64,000 bases of DNA from DRTC01 sp964521025 (GCA_964521025.1 CAZFPK010000012.1:1-64000); one strand, 5' to 3'; shown: positions 29,014 to 38,046, counted from the first letter of the stretch. Numbers and translations: made by a program. Notes: generated by a model from the sequence alone, not told the origin.

Positions 29014-31671
29014 TTATCCTTTTTTATCTTCCTTTTTTTCTTCTTGTTTTTCTTCAGTTTTTTTTTCCTCTTTTTCTTTTGCTTTTTCAACAGGTTTATT
29101 TTCTTTAATTTCAGATTCCGTTTCAACGGGTATTTTTTCTTTTTTACTTTCAGTTTTGTCTTTGGAAATATCAGTTTGTTCTGCTTCAATTTTCTCTTTT
29201 TCTTTTTCAGGTTCAAGAGCAGTATCTGCTTCTATTTCAGTTTCCTTTTTTTCCGGTTCACTTACCGCTTCTTTTGTATCTGCAGATGTATCGTCAATGT
29301 CTGTTTTGGATTTCTGAGGTTTATCTTCAGCCGTTTCATCTTTTTCTACTTTGCCGGTTTTTTCCTTTGCTTTTGTTTCTTTTTCAACAGGCTTTTCTGC
29401 AGATGGAACAACTTCCTTCTTCTCTTTTTCGGATGATTTATCTTTCCTGGTCTTTCGTTTTTCGATCTTTGCTTTTATTTGTTCTTCATGTTTGCTGATG
29501 AATTCCTGCAGTTCTTCTTTATCTTTAGCAAAGAAATATGCTTTAACACTTAAGATCAACCTTCTATTTTCCAGATCGAGTTCTATGATCTTGAGAGGGA
29601 TGAATTCTCCGATATCGAAGGCTAGATTTGCTCTTTTCAAACCCGGAATGGAGAGATGAGAAAGCGGCACAAATCCTTCGATGACATGTTCTCCCGCATT
29701 AACATCAACGAGAAGACCTTTGGAGATCATTTTCACGATTTTAGCTTTTATCTCTGAATTTATGGGCAGCAATTCATCCAGATTATCCCAGGGGTCCGGA
29801 GCGAGCTGTTTTATTCCTAATGCGATCCTGTGTAAGGTTTTATCTATGGAAAGCACTTTTACTTCGATATCGCTACCTTTTTTGAAAACATCTTTGGGAT
29901 GATAAATGCGTTTAGTCCAGGAAATGTCCGAAATATGAATCAAACCTTCGATATTTTCCTCGATCTCGACGAAAATTCCAAAGGGAGTAATACTCTTCAC
30001 TTTTCCCGATATTTTTTTACCGACCGGATATCTCTCTTCGATAGTGAGCCATGGATTCGGTTCCATCTGTTTGATTCCCAGGGAAATCCTATGAGCATCT
30101 CTCGATGTTGTTAATACAATTGCTTTGATGGTATCTCCGACTTTTACTATTTGTTTGGGATGTTTGATCTTTTTCGTCCATGACATTTCGGAAATATGAA
30201 CTAATCCTTCGACTCCGGGTTCTATTTCGACAAAGACACCATAATTAGTAATATTCACTACTTTTCCGGAGATGATCGAACCTTCGGGATATTTTGTTTC
30301 TATATTTTCCCAGGGGTGCGGAACTAACTGCTTGATCCCCAAAGAGACTTTTGAATTTTCCTCGTTAAAATTGAGAACTTTAACTTTGACCTTATCTCCG
30401 ATATTCAGCATATCCGACGGATGTTTGATATGCCCCCAGGACATATCTGTTATGTGAAGCAAACCATCGATGCCGCCCAAATCTATAAATGCTCCGTATT
30501 CGGTGATATTTCTGACTTCACCATCGAGTTCGGAACCGACTACAATTTTTTCTCTTAATTCTTTGATTTTGTTTTCGCGTCTTTCTTCCAGAACTTTTTT
30601 CCGGGATACTATTATATTTCTTCGTTCTTTATCTATTTTGAGAATTTTGAAATCACTTTCTTTACCGATGAACTGATCTAAATTGGGAATTGGTTTTGTC
30701 GAGATCTGAGAACCCGGTAAGAACGCTTCCAGGTTATTTATTTCTACGATCATACCACCTTTGACACGACGGCGCAGAATTCCGGAAAAAGAACCGTTAG
30801 TCTCCATCAACTCGTTGAATCTATCGAGACTGGAATAAAAATCTGCTTTTCGTTTGGATAGTTTCAATCTGCCGGAACCATCCTCGATCGACTCGATATA
30901 GACTTTGATTTTTGAGCCTACATCCGGGAAACGCGTTTGAGAAAATTCCCGGCTGGGAACAGAACCTTCCGATTTGAATCCGATATCGACCAATACTTCC
31001 CGCTCATCGACACTGACTACATCACCTTCGATAATCGCACCTTTCTTGAATTTGCTGAATGACTCATCGAGCAGGCTCATCATATCGTCTTCATTTTTTT
31101 TCTCTCTGCTTTTCGGCTTCTTCTCAACTTCTTCCTGCTTTGGAATTTCTTCCATAACTTCAGGTTTTTTACCTTCGGTTACTTCGTCTTTTTCGAGAAT
31201 TTTTTCTTTGGAAGTTTCTTCTTCAGTTTCCTGTTTTTCCTTTTCAGTTACTTCTTCCTTTGCAATCTCGTCTTTGGATGCTTCATCCAAAACTTCCGGT
31301 TTTTTCTCTTCAATTACTTCTTCTTTTGCAATNNNNNNNNNNNNNNNNNNNNNNNNNNNNNNNNNNNNNNNNNNNNNNNNNNNNNNNNNNNNNNNNNNNN
31401 NNNNNNNNNNNNNNNNNNNNNNNNNNNNNNNNTCATCTTTGGATGCTTCATCCAAAACTTCCGGTTTTTTCTCTTCAATTACTTCTTCTTTTGCAATTTC
31501 ATCTTTGGATGCTTCATCCAAAACTTCCGGTTTTTCTTTAACTTTTTTCCCGGTTTTCTTCGCTACTTTTTCAGTAGGAAGAACATCAGCCGGGATTTTT
31601 TCTTCATTGTTAGTTTGAGTTTCAATAGGATCGATCAAATCCTTGGTTTCTTTTTCATCGTTAAACATCAT
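29014..31671 (-). CDS. rpsA: 30S ribosomal protein S1 with long repetitive N- and charged C-terminal extensions
   Basis: S1 helps mRNA bind the 30S subunit. Six S1 (OB-fold) domains can be read: domains 3-5 are the canonical ones (ITEYGAFIDLGGIDGLLHITDMS, then ITNYGVFVEIEPGVEGLVHISE, then ITPFGIFVEIEENIEGLIHISD style), domains 1, 2 and 6 more divergent. Unusually, about 200 residues before them are tandem 22-residue Lys/Glu units (IEEKKPEVLDEASKDEIAKE), and about 180 Lys/Glu-rich residues follow. The N-terminal repeat contains a 100-N assembly gap, so true length is unknown. Start is at 31671 or 31668 (ATGATG after AAGGAG), overlapping ispH. Last gene of cmk-plsC-ispH-rpsA. Confidence 0.9.
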   Translation of the reverse strand: MMFNDEKETKDLIDPIETQTNNEEKIPADVLPTEKVAKKTGKKVKEKPEVLDEASKDEIAKEEVIEEKKPEVLDEASKDXXXXXXXXXXXXXXXXXXXXXXXXXXXXXXXXXXIAKEEVIEEKKPEVLDEASKDEIAKEEVTEKEKQETEEETSKEKILEKDEVTEGKKPEVMEEIPKQEEVEKKPKSREKKNEDDMMSLLDESFSKFKKGAIIEGDVVSVDEREVLVDIGFKSEGSVPSREFSQTRFPDVGSKIKVYIESIEDGSGRLKLSKRKADFYSSLDRFNELMETNGSFSGILRRRVKGGMIVEINNLEAFLPGSQISTKPIPNLDQFIGKESDFKILKIDKERRNIIVSRKKVLEERRENKIKELREKIVVGSELDGEVRNITEYGAFIDLGGIDGLLHITDMSWGHIKHPSDMLNIGDKVKVKVLNFNEENSKVSLGIKQLVPHPWENIETKYPEGSIISGKVVNITNYGVFVEIEPGVEGLVHISEMSWTKKIKHPKQIVKVGDTIKAIVLTTSRDAHRISLGIKQMEPNPWLTIEERYPVGKKISGKVKSITPFGIFVEIEENIEGLIHISDISWTKRIYHPKDVFKKGSDIEVKVLSIDKTLHRIALGIKQLAPDPWDNLDELLPINSEIKAKIVKMISKGLLVDVNAGEHVIEGFVPLSHLSIPGLKRANLAFDIGEFIPLKIIELDLENRRLILSVKAYFFAKDKEELQEFISKHEEQIKAKIEKRKTRKDKSSEKEKKEVVPSAEKPVEKETKAKEKTGKVEKDETAEDKPQKSKTDIDDTSADTKEAVSEPEKKETEIEADTALEPEKEKEKIEAEQTDISKDKTESKKEKIPVETESEIKENKPVEKAKEKEEKKTEEKQEEKKEDKKG
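31262..31555 (-). repeat. 66-base tandem repeat in the S1 N-terminal extension
   Basis: Units of 66 bases encoding the 22-residue block around EEVIEEKKPEVLDEASKDE are almost identical at the nucleotide level. One unit lies left of the gap and about two right of it; a more diverged unit (EVTEKEKQETEEETSKE) continues the array inward. Near-identity of DNA indicates recent expansion. Confidence 0.8.
31333..31432. other. assembly gap of exactly 100 N
   Basis: The run of N has the conventional length used for unknown gaps. It falls inside the 66-base tandem array of rpsA, so the assembler probably failed on repeat copy number. The reading frame on both sides is the same when the gap is taken as given, but 100 is not a multiple of 3, so the real gap size must differ or the frame continuity is accidental. 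Confidence 0.9.
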
Positions 31672-32554
31672 TTTTCTCCTTAAATCCGGGAATATCTTCG
31701 ACTCTTTCAGCCATCTTTTGATCATTCTCCAGATATTTTATTATTTTATTATATACTTCCACAATTATCCAGTCCGGCGTGGAAGCTCCTGCTGTTAAAC
31801 CGATATTACTCTTACCTTTAAACCACTTCTCATTTATCTCATCGGCAATTTCAATATGATATGTCTCAATAAATTTTTCACTTATTTTGGCAAGCATTTT
31901 TGTATTTGAACTATTTTTCCCGCCGATTACGATCATGATATCGCTTTCTTTTGCCAGTTTCAGAGTTGCTTCCTGGCGGATGCCGGTAGCATTGCAGATA
32001 GTATTGATCACTTTCAATTCATTACACCTGGGAACAAGAGTTTTGACCAGTTCCTGCAAATCTTCGATATTGCGGGTTGTCTGAGAGATAACTCCGACTT
32101 TATTGAATCGCTGTTTCGGTAACTCAGACGCATTGGCAACGATGATCGTTTCTCCATCCGTATAAGATTTCAGGGCAATGACTTCCGGGTGGTTTTTATC
32201 CCCCAGAATGATCACTTTGTATCCGTTTTCTCCTAATTGCCGGGCGTATTCCTGTGTTTTGGATACATACGGACAGGTAGCATTAATGATCTCGATATTG
32301 TCTTTTTTTAGCTTTTCCAATATTTTTTTTTCTACTCCGTGTGAACGAATGATCGTTGCTTTTCCTTTGATTTTTGAATAATTATTTACTGAGATGATTC
32401 CTTTCTTATTCAGTTTCCCGACCATTTGCGGATTATGAATAATTGGTCCCAAAGTTACTATTTGATCATGTTTTTGAGCAGCTTCCAGAGCCATTTTTAT
32501 CGCTCTTTTAACACCAAAACAAAATCCTGAATTTTTGGCGATCTTAACACTCAT
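31661..32554 (-). CDS. ispH: 4-hydroxy-3-methylbut-2-enyl diphosphate reductase
   Basis: IspH is the last enzyme of the MEP isoprenoid pathway, making IPP and DMAPP with a 4Fe-4S cluster. The three cluster cysteines are visible: C12 (NSGFCFGVKRA), C94 (NATCPYVSKTQ) and C187 (NTICNATGIRQ). Substrate-binding GPIIHNPQ, SHGV and GKNSSNT motifs and the terminal GLTAGASTPDW are all present. Length (297 aa) is normal. It overlaps plsC by 11 bases and rpsA by about 11, matching the common ispH-rpsA association (the two are fused in some Firmicutes). Confidence 0.95.
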   Translation of the reverse strand: MSVKIAKNSGFCFGVKRAIKMALEAAQKHDQIVTLGPIIHNPQMVGKLNKKGIISVNNYSKIKGKATIIRSHGVEKKILEKLKKDNIEIINATCPYVSKTQEYARQLGENGYKVIILGDKNHPEVIALKSYTDGETIIVANASELPKQRFNKVGVISQTTRNIEDLQELVKTLVPRCNELKVINTICNATGIRQEATLKLAKESDIMIVIGGKNSSNTKMLAKISEKFIETYHIEIADEINEKWFKGKSNIGLTAGASTPDWIIVEVYNKIIKYLENDQKMAERVEDIPGFKEKNDV

Positions 32555-33149
32555 TTTCCAGCTCGTTGATCTTTTCCATAATGAAATTCGCTAAATAACG
32601 GTAACTATCTTTTGAATCATCTAATTGCGAGTAATCTTCTTTTCTTATTTTCTCTCCGATCACGATTTTCATTTTTTCTTTCCCGGAAAAACATTTTTTA
32701 AAATTATTGGAATTTTTCATAAATATAGGAACAATATCTTTTCCCGTCTGGATCGCGATCTTTCCTATACCCGGTTTTACTTTGTCGGATTTTCTCGTTC
32801 CTTCCGGAAATAACAGGATGGATTGACCGGCTGCTAATTTTTCCTCGACACGATTAATTGCCGCTCTATCGACTTTTCCTCTTTTGATTGGAATAGCGTT
32901 CACAAATCGGAGAAAATTCCCGAAAAATTTATTTTTAAAAAGTTCTGATTTTGCTAAATAATTGATCTCTGCAGGCATGATCGAACCGATGAAAGGCGGA
33001 TCGAACCAGGAAATGTGATTGGAAGCAAGAATGCAGTTTTTGATATTTTTCATTCTCTTTTTATGAATGATTTCATAATGCCAGAGATTTTTCATGCAAA
33101 AACGAACTATAATTGTAATAATTGAATAAGTTATTCTTTTATTTTTCAT
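32544..33149 (-). CDS. plsC: 1-acyl-sn-glycerol-3-phosphate acyltransferase
   Basis: PlsC adds the second acyl chain to lysophosphatidic acid at the inner membrane. The catalytic HX4D is H45 to D50 in SNHISWFDPP, and the phosphate-binding FPEGTR is at 114-119, with PIKRGKVDRAA between them. An N-terminal hydrophobic stretch (about 8-20) is the membrane contact. At 201 aa it is a compact family member. It overlaps cmk upstream and ispH downstream by 11 bases each, so translation is coupled. Confidence 0.9.
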   Translation of the reverse strand: MKNKRITYSIITIIVRFCMKNLWHYEIIHKKRMKNIKNCILASNHISWFDPPFIGSIMPAEINYLAKSELFKNKFFGNFLRFVNAIPIKRGKVDRAAINRVEEKLAAGQSILLFPEGTRKSDKVKPGIGKIAIQTGKDIVPIFMKNSNNFKKCFSGKEKMKIVIGEKIRKEDYSQLDDSKDSYRYLANFIMEKINELENEC

Positions 33150-33813
33150 TTTTTATGCTCTCCATCAGGAAAGAAACCTGCTCCGGAATCGACATTTTAC
33201 TCGTATCCACAATGGTCGCATCCGGAAGTTTCTTCAGAGGAGCGATCTTCCGGGTCGAATCATTTTTATCACGCCAGATCAGTTCTTTTTCAACTTCCTC
33301 CAAAACGAGTTCTTCCCCTTTTTCTTCTGCTTCGAGCCATCTGCGTTTTGCCCTGGTCTTGACATCGGCATCCATATAGAATTTGAAATCAGCATCAGGA
33401 AAAACAACCGAACCGATATCCCGTCCATCCATGATCACTCCGCCATTTTCTCCAATCTTTCGCTGCAGTTCGACCATTCTTTTCCGCACCATTTTGATTT
33501 TAGCGATTTCCGAGGAAAGTTTGGTTATATCTGCTTCGCGGATGCGTTCGGAAACATCTGCTCCGTTCAGGAATATCCTGTTTCCCTTTTCGTGATATTT
33601 GATTTGAATGTCAACATTTTCGAGCATTTCATGCAGAACTTTCGAATTGTTAAATTCGATCCTTTTTTGCAGTGCGTCCAAAGCGCAGGCGCGATACATT
33701 GCACCGCTGTCGATATAAATGTATTCCAGTTTTTTTGCTAACAATTTTGCAGTCGTACTTTTACCGGATGCTGCCGGTCCGTCAATGGCGATAATATATT
33801 TTTTTTTCTTCAC
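33139..33813 (-). CDS. cmk: cytidylate kinase
   Basis: Cmk phosphorylates CMP and dCMP. The P-loop IDGPAASGKST spans about residues 9-19, followed by YIYIDSGAMYRA, the family's acceptor block; GRDIGSVVFPDA and DVKTRAKRRW (lid arginines) follow in order. Length 224 aa is normal. The start is GTG at 33813, since no ATG fits before the P-loop. First gene of the overlapping cmk-plsC-ispH-rpsA operon. Confidence 0.93.
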   Translation of the reverse strand: MKKKKYIIAIDGPAASGKSTTAKLLAKKLEYIYIDSGAMYRACALDALQKRIEFNNSKVLHEMLENVDIQIKYHEKGNRIFLNGADVSERIREADITKLSSEIAKIKMVRKRMVELQRKIGENGGVIMDGRDIGSVVFPDADFKFYMDADVKTRAKRRWLEAEEKGEELVLEEVEKELIWRDKNDSTRKIAPLKKLPDATIVDTSKMSIPEQVSFLMESIKNEK

Positions 33814-33926
33814 TATTTGATATTCCCTGCTCGATAACTTGTCCGGTTTTTGACGGATTGGATATTCAAAATCTTTTCATCCCCAAATTCTTTCTCCTTT
33901 TTTCCCTCATTATCGGATATTCAAAA

Positions 33927-34367
33927 TTAAAATCGATATGAAAGACTAACCGCATTCTCCTCGAATTTCAAATGGATCTTCTTCTTTTTTTCCTCGAAAT
34001 CAAAAAGATGAGCATCCACAAAAGCATCGATCACAGAAAGAAAAACAACCGTTCCCACCCAGAAGAGATCGCTCTGTCTCTTGTTATAATTCTCAAGGTA
34101 TTTTTGATAATATTCCTCGTTCTCGGTTTGAGTGTATTTCTGAAAATAATCTTCAGCTTGCAGATGATGATATGTTGCTAATCCGATCACAGCACTTTCC
34201 AGCAAAAGGACTCCACCGGATTTCCAGTAAGATTCATTATAAAATTGACCTCCTCCGGGGATCAGAAGGGAAAGGGCAGCTGCTTTCATCGGTTTTTTTT
34301 TGTTCTCTTCCGTAAAACAGGAAAGGGAGAATATGAATAGAAATAAGATTATGAGAAATCTACGCAT
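33927..34367 (-). CDS. small membrane protein, DUF5683-like
   Basis: The 146-aa protein has a signal peptide or N-terminal helix (about 3-18, ending SLSCFTEE, possibly a lipobox). Then comes the segment KAAALSLLIPGGGQFYNESYWKSG, which resembles DUF5683-type proteins, with a second hydrophobic segment at about 50-66 and a third near 100-118. The C terminus (NAVSLSYRF) looks like a beta strand. Function is unknown. Its start overlaps the stop of the preceding 315-aa gene by 8 bases, so the pair is probably one transcript. Confidence 0.5.
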   Translation of the reverse strand: MRRFLIILFLFIFSLSCFTEENKKKPMKAAALSLLIPGGGQFYNESYWKSGGVLLLESAVIGLATYHHLQAEDYFQKYTQTENEEYYQKYLENYNKRQSDLFWVGTVVFLSVIDAFVDAHLFDFEEKKKKIHLKFEENAVSLSYRF

Positions 34368-35307
34368 TTTGCAGTCTTTCCTTTAAAGTCAGCAGGAAAA
34401 GCGGGATCATAAATTCATGATGACCGATGAAATAAAATCCTTTTCCTCCGCTTAAAGTAGGACGATGAACAATGTTCGTTTGCGGTCGGTAATGGAAATT
34501 CATATCGAAAACCGCTGTATGAAAATTCTTCAGCGGATGACCGAGATTGCGGACAACAGTTACTGCTTTCAGGAAAACTTCCGGTAAAATGACAGCAGAA
34601 CCGAAATTCAGGAAGACTCCCCCGTCATTCATTTCGATGAGATTATTACAGAAAATCCGGAAATCCCGCAGCGAACAATCCCCGATAGCAGCACCGTTCG
34701 CAGTTTCATGTTGATGATTGATATCCGTTCCCAGAGCGATATGAACCGTGAATGGAATTTTATTTTGATAAGCATTGCCAACGAGGGAATATCGATTATT
34801 GGGTGCATTTGTTTTGTTTAAATGCTTGCCGATCGCTTCTCCATAACCCAGTTTTTTTTCTGCTCCATCAACGATGATCGCGTTAATGATATTATTTGTT
34901 TCGGAAACCATGCCAAAACTTCCGTCTTCGAGAGCAGTTGCCACATCTTCCGAAGTTTTTCCGAATTTAGCGATCTCAAGATCATGGATAACGACCGAGC
35001 CGTTAGCTGCCAGTCCTTTGATCAATCCCATTTTCAGCAGATCGATGATGAAAGGAGACAGACCGCATTTGATGACATGACCTCCGAGAGCGATAATTAC
35101 TGGTTTCCTTTTTTGAAAAGCAAGAACGCATTTTTCCAGGAGTTCATTCATCTCTTTGATTTTGAGAACAGGCGGCAGACTTTTCCAAAAATCTTTTACA
35201 GAAATATTTTGCGGGTTGGAAAAATCCTGCAAACCGATTTTACTCGGTCTGTTTTTGATAGAATATTTTTTTTGACCGGTTAAATTTATTTCTTTGAATA
35301 TGCTCAT
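34360..35307 (-). CDS. conserved protein of unknown function
   Basis: A 315-aa soluble protein with a recognisable, well-conserved look but no function I can name. Strong blocks are PVIIALGGHVIKCGLSPFI (about 70-88), LAANGSVVIHDLEIAKFG (about 98-115), KTSEDVATALEDGSFGM (about 117-133), ALGTDINHQHETANGAAIG (about 192-210) and GGVFLNFGSAVILPEVFLKA. The alternating hydrophobic strands with glycine turns suggest a Rossmann-like or deoxyhypusine-synthase-like alpha/beta enzyme, but the catalytic lysine region of that family was not recognised. Good AGGATGAG ribosome site; co-transcribed with the DUF5683-like gene. Confidence 0.6.
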   Translation of the reverse strand: MSIFKEINLTGQKKYSIKNRPSKIGLQDFSNPQNISVKDFWKSLPPVLKIKEMNELLEKCVLAFQKRKPVIIALGGHVIKCGLSPFIIDLLKMGLIKGLAANGSVVIHDLEIAKFGKTSEDVATALEDGSFGMVSETNNIINAIIVDGAEKKLGYGEAIGKHLNKTNAPNNRYSLVGNAYQNKIPFTVHIALGTDINHQHETANGAAIGDCSLRDFRIFCNNLIEMNDGGVFLNFGSAVILPEVFLKAVTVVRNLGHPLKNFHTAVFDMNFHYRPQTNIVHRPTLSGGKGFYFIGHHEFMIPLFLLTLKERLQNA

Positions 35308-35327
35308 AAACTCATCCTAACATATAT

Positions 35328-35448
35328 AACTTCCGAATGTGTCGGCTTGCCACTTCTTCCAAATATAGGAAGAACCGAATCTTCTGAATGTTGTATCTCA
35401 CAAATCAAACAATCGGAAGATCCGCAAGCTGAACATTCCGATGTTTTT
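35328..35448. repeat. AACTTCCGAAT-family repeat, long copy A
   Basis: Starts AACTTCCGAATGTGTCGG, has a central hairpin TTCTTCC/GGAAGAA and then AATCGGAAGATCC...GAACATTCCGATGTTTTT. The arms ATCGGAA and TTCCGAT pair. The 47.2 and 48.6 kb copies share the outer frame in the same order; the hairpins inside are different. It lies between the 315-aa gene and tgt. Confidence 0.7.
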
Positions 35449-36566
35449 CAATCCGTGTTCATCTGTGATAATCCGTGAGCCAAACACCCTTTTTTATATT
35501 CCCCAAACCTGTTTTCCAAAATTGCCTGCCTGGCATTTCCGACAAGTTCCAAATAAAAATGCAGACTGTGAATGGTTGCCAATCTCATCCCTAAAATTTC
35601 GTCCACATTGAATAAATGACGAAGATAAGCACGGCTGAAATTCCGGCAAGTATAACATTTACAATCCTCATCGATGGGAGAAAAATCTTCGGAATATCTC
35701 GCCGATTTGATGATCATTTTTCCTTTCCCGGTGAAGATCGTTCCTTTGCGCGCATTCCTCGTCGGCATTACGCAATCGAACATATCGATCCCGTTCTCGA
35801 TATTTTCCAGTAAGTCCATAGGTGTTCCGACTCCCATCAAATAGCGGGGTTTGCCGAGTGGTAAAATGTTGTTCAGAAATTTCGTGATCGTCAGCAGTTC
35901 ATTTTTCGGTTCTCCAACAGCAAGACCTCCAATCGCATAACCCGGGAAATCCATTTCCATTAATTTTTCCGCACTTTCTTCCCGCAAATCCCGGTAAATT
36001 CCTCCCTGCACGATTCCGAATAACGCCTGCATCTCATTATTTTTATGAACATCCTTTCCGCGTTTTGCCCAATCGAGAGTAGTTTTCAATGAATTCGCGA
36101 TATACTTTTTAGTAGCCGGATAAGGCGGACATTCATCGAAAGACATGATGATATCCGCACCCATCGCATTCTGGATTTCGATCACTTTTTCCGGAGTAAA
36201 AAAATGATAACTGCCGTCGAGATGAGACTGGAATTTTACACCTTCCGGAGTTATTTTTCTCAAACCTGCTAAGCTCATCACCTGGAATCCGCCGCTGTCT
36301 GTCAGGATCGGTTTTTTCCAACTCATGAATTCATGCAGACCTCCGGCTTTTTTGATCAGTTCATGTCCGGGACGGAGATACAAATGATAAGTATTTCCCA
36401 GGATTATTTGCACACCAACTTCATCTAAATCCCGTGGAGATAGAGTTTTTACCGTTGCTCTTGTCCCGACCGGCATAAAAACCGGAGTTTTGATCTCGCC
36501 ATGCGGAGTTTTATAAATTCCAACTCGTGCATTTCCGCTTTTTGCTTTCAGGATAAATTCAAAGAT
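35448..36566 (-). CDS. tgt: tRNA-guanine (queuine) transglycosylase with no canonical start codon
   Basis: Tgt swaps guanine 34 for the queuosine precursor in GUN tRNAs. Motifs: FMPVGTRATVKTL, LGNTYHLYLRPG, LTDSGGFQVMSL, SFDECPPYP, GIVQGGIYRDLREES, YLMGVGTPMDLL, and the zinc site CKCYTCRNFSRAYLRHL. The first ATG (36476) lies inside the conserved N terminus, cutting off 30 codons (FEFILKAKSGNARVG, TPHGEIKTPVF) that are open and well conserved. Upstream to the TAA no ATG, GTG or TTG exists in frame; the best candidate is ATC at 36566 (six bases after GGAG) or 36569. The C terminus runs into a dispersed repeat. Expected length about 372 aa. Confidence 0.9.
   Translation of the reverse strand: MFEFILKAKSGNARVGIYKTPHGEIKTPVFMPVGTRATVKTLSPRDLDEVGVQIILGNTYHLYLRPGHELIKKAGGLHEFMSWKKPILTDSGGFQVMSLAGLRKITPEGVKFQSHLDGSYHFFTPEKVIEIQNAMGADIIMSFDECPPYPATKKYIANSLKTTLDWAKRGKDVHKNNEMQALFGIVQGGIYRDLREESAEKLMEMDFPGYAIGGLAVGEPKNELLTITKFLNNILPLGKPRYLMGVGTPMDLLENIENGIDMFDCVMPTRNARKGTIFTGKGKMIIKSARYSEDFSPIDEDCKCYTCRNFSRAYLRHLFNVDEILGMRLATIHSLHFYLELVGNARQAILENRFGEYKKGCLAHGLSQMNTD
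35449..35481. repeat. AATCCGTG dispersed repeat forming the end of tgt
   Basis: AATCCGTGTTCATCTGTGAT followed by AATCCGTGAGCC is read on the minus strand as the last residues of tgt (LAHGLSQMNTD and stop). The phrase is the same type as at 12.88 and 20.1 kb. Confidence 0.65.
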
Positions 36567-36676
36567 GATGGTCTCCGTTTTTTTTAATCCGCGCTTTTTT
36601 CCTAAATTTTATTCGGGAAAATAATTGGTAAAGAAATTCCCTCTCGCATAAATTTTAAAAATTTGGTAAGTTTGAA

Positions 36677-37990
36677 TCAATTCCCTTCCAATACTTTCTG
36701 CTCATTCAAAGATGCATTCCTGCTGTATAACCTGTAAAAATCATTAAAAAAAGCAAATAACATCAAGAATAATAAAATATAAAGTCCGATCCTCTGCAGA
36801 ACGAGTTGAGTTTTCAAGGTCAGAGGTTTTTTGAAGATCCCTTCGATAAAACAGAAAAAGATATGACCTCCGTCCAGAACAGGAATCGGCAGTAAATTCA
36901 TGATCATCAGGATAATGCTGATCGCAGCAATGAACGCCAAAATCGAATCCAAACCCTTTTTTGCCGATTCTTGGGACATGGCATAGATCATCACGGGACC
37001 GCCGAGATTTGCCTTTAATGACGATGGTTTGGATATCAATTTTAAAAGAGTAACATAATTCAAAGCAACAAAACTGACAGTCGTAATACTTCCGTATTTT
37101 ATCGATTCGAATAGACTGTATTTTTCATGGATCTTAACAGGTAATTTCTGGGTTATGCCGATAATTTTGTTGTTGTCCACCGGGTTAAATTCCAGTTCGA
37201 CGATTTTTTCGAAAATATTGTCATTCCTTTTGATCTTGAAATTCAGGTAATTGTTTTCGCTGCCTTTAATGATATCCCTCATTTCATACCAGTCTGTTAC
37301 TTCGTTTCCATCGATAGCGAGGATCTCGTCTTCCGGCATTAATCCGGCTCTGTATGCCGGCAAGCCCGGGGCTACTTCTCCAATGACCGCCGGAGCAAAA
37401 GGAAGAATGTCCGTGAACCAGGCATCTTGCTTAATATCTGAAGATTCAAGGTAAACCTTTTCTCCGTTTCTATCCACTTCGATCATATTATTTTCATTAT
37501 TTTTGATAAATCCCGGTATCTGACTCCAACTTTTTATTGGTGAATTATTCACGATTAAAACTTCATCGTTTATCTGTACAAAATCGATCCTTTCTCTTTC
37601 GATCTTCCCTACAACCGGTAATTGGTCTTCATAACTTCTTCCGATAGCAAAGGATAAGATGAATATGAAAAATGCGAGAACCAGGTTGGCAACCGGACCG
37701 GCAAAAGCGATCATTGCCCGGTGATACCATTTTGCTGCTCGAAAAGAACCCGCTTCATCCTCGACCTTTTCATCGGGATTGTCTCCCTTCATTTTCAAAT
37801 AGCCGCCCAAAGGGATCAGGGATATGCGAAAATCGGTCTGTTTCATCCTGAATCCGAATAACCTTGGACCAAATCCGAGCGAGAATTTTTCGACATCTAC
37901 TCCAAATATGCGAGCCGCAATAAAATGACCAAGTTCGTGCACTGTGATCAAAACTCCGAGAGCAATAATTGCTCCGAAAATATTTCCCAT
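36677..37990 (-). CDS. rseP: RIP-type site-2 protease RseP
   Basis: RseP cuts membrane-embedded anti-sigma factors and signal peptide remnants. The zinc motif HELGH is at residues 18-22 in the first membrane helix and the third ligand is in NLLPIPVLDGGH near the C terminus. FSLGFGPRLFG and PLGGYLKMKGD follow the first motif as expected. Two PDZ domains lie between (one degenerate near 115-180; the second GEVAPGLPAYRAGLMPEDEI, about 205-290). About four membrane helices; 437 aa is normal. Good AAAGGA ribosome site. It follows tgt's upstream side by 110 bases. Confidence 0.93.
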   Translation of the reverse strand: MGNIFGAIIALGVLITVHELGHFIAARIFGVDVEKFSLGFGPRLFGFRMKQTDFRISLIPLGGYLKMKGDNPDEKVEDEAGSFRAAKWYHRAMIAFAGPVANLVLAFFIFILSFAIGRSYEDQLPVVGKIERERIDFVQINDEVLIVNNSPIKSWSQIPGFIKNNENNMIEVDRNGEKVYLESSDIKQDAWFTDILPFAPAVIGEVAPGLPAYRAGLMPEDEILAIDGNEVTDWYEMRDIIKGSENNYLNFKIKRNDNIFEKIVELEFNPVDNNKIIGITQKLPVKIHEKYSLFESIKYGSITTVSFVALNYVTLLKLISKPSSLKANLGGPVMIYAMSQESAKKGLDSILAFIAAISIILMIMNLLPIPVLDGGHIFFCFIEGIFKKPLTLKTQLVLQRIGLYILLFLMLFAFFNDFYRLYSRNASLNEQKVLEGN

Positions 37991-38009
37991 TATTTTTCCT
38001 TTCTTTTCA

Positions 38010-38046
38010 AACTTGTTAAAGTTTTGAAAAATAACAAGTTTTTTAT
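38010..38046. repeat. AACTTGTTA/TAACAAGTT hairpin upstream of rseP
   Basis: A nine-base inverted repeat followed on the plus strand by a T-rich run. No plus-strand gene precedes it, so it is more likely another repeat (compare AAACTTGCC at 4.23 kb and AAACTTG at 45.03 kb) or part of the rseP leader. Confidence 0.4.

Noticed and set aside
30974..31618. 214-residue open frame opposite rpsA
   Set aside because: It is the antisense of the Lys/Glu repeat (Ser/Phe-rich product), spans the N gap and has no ribosome site or family resemblance.
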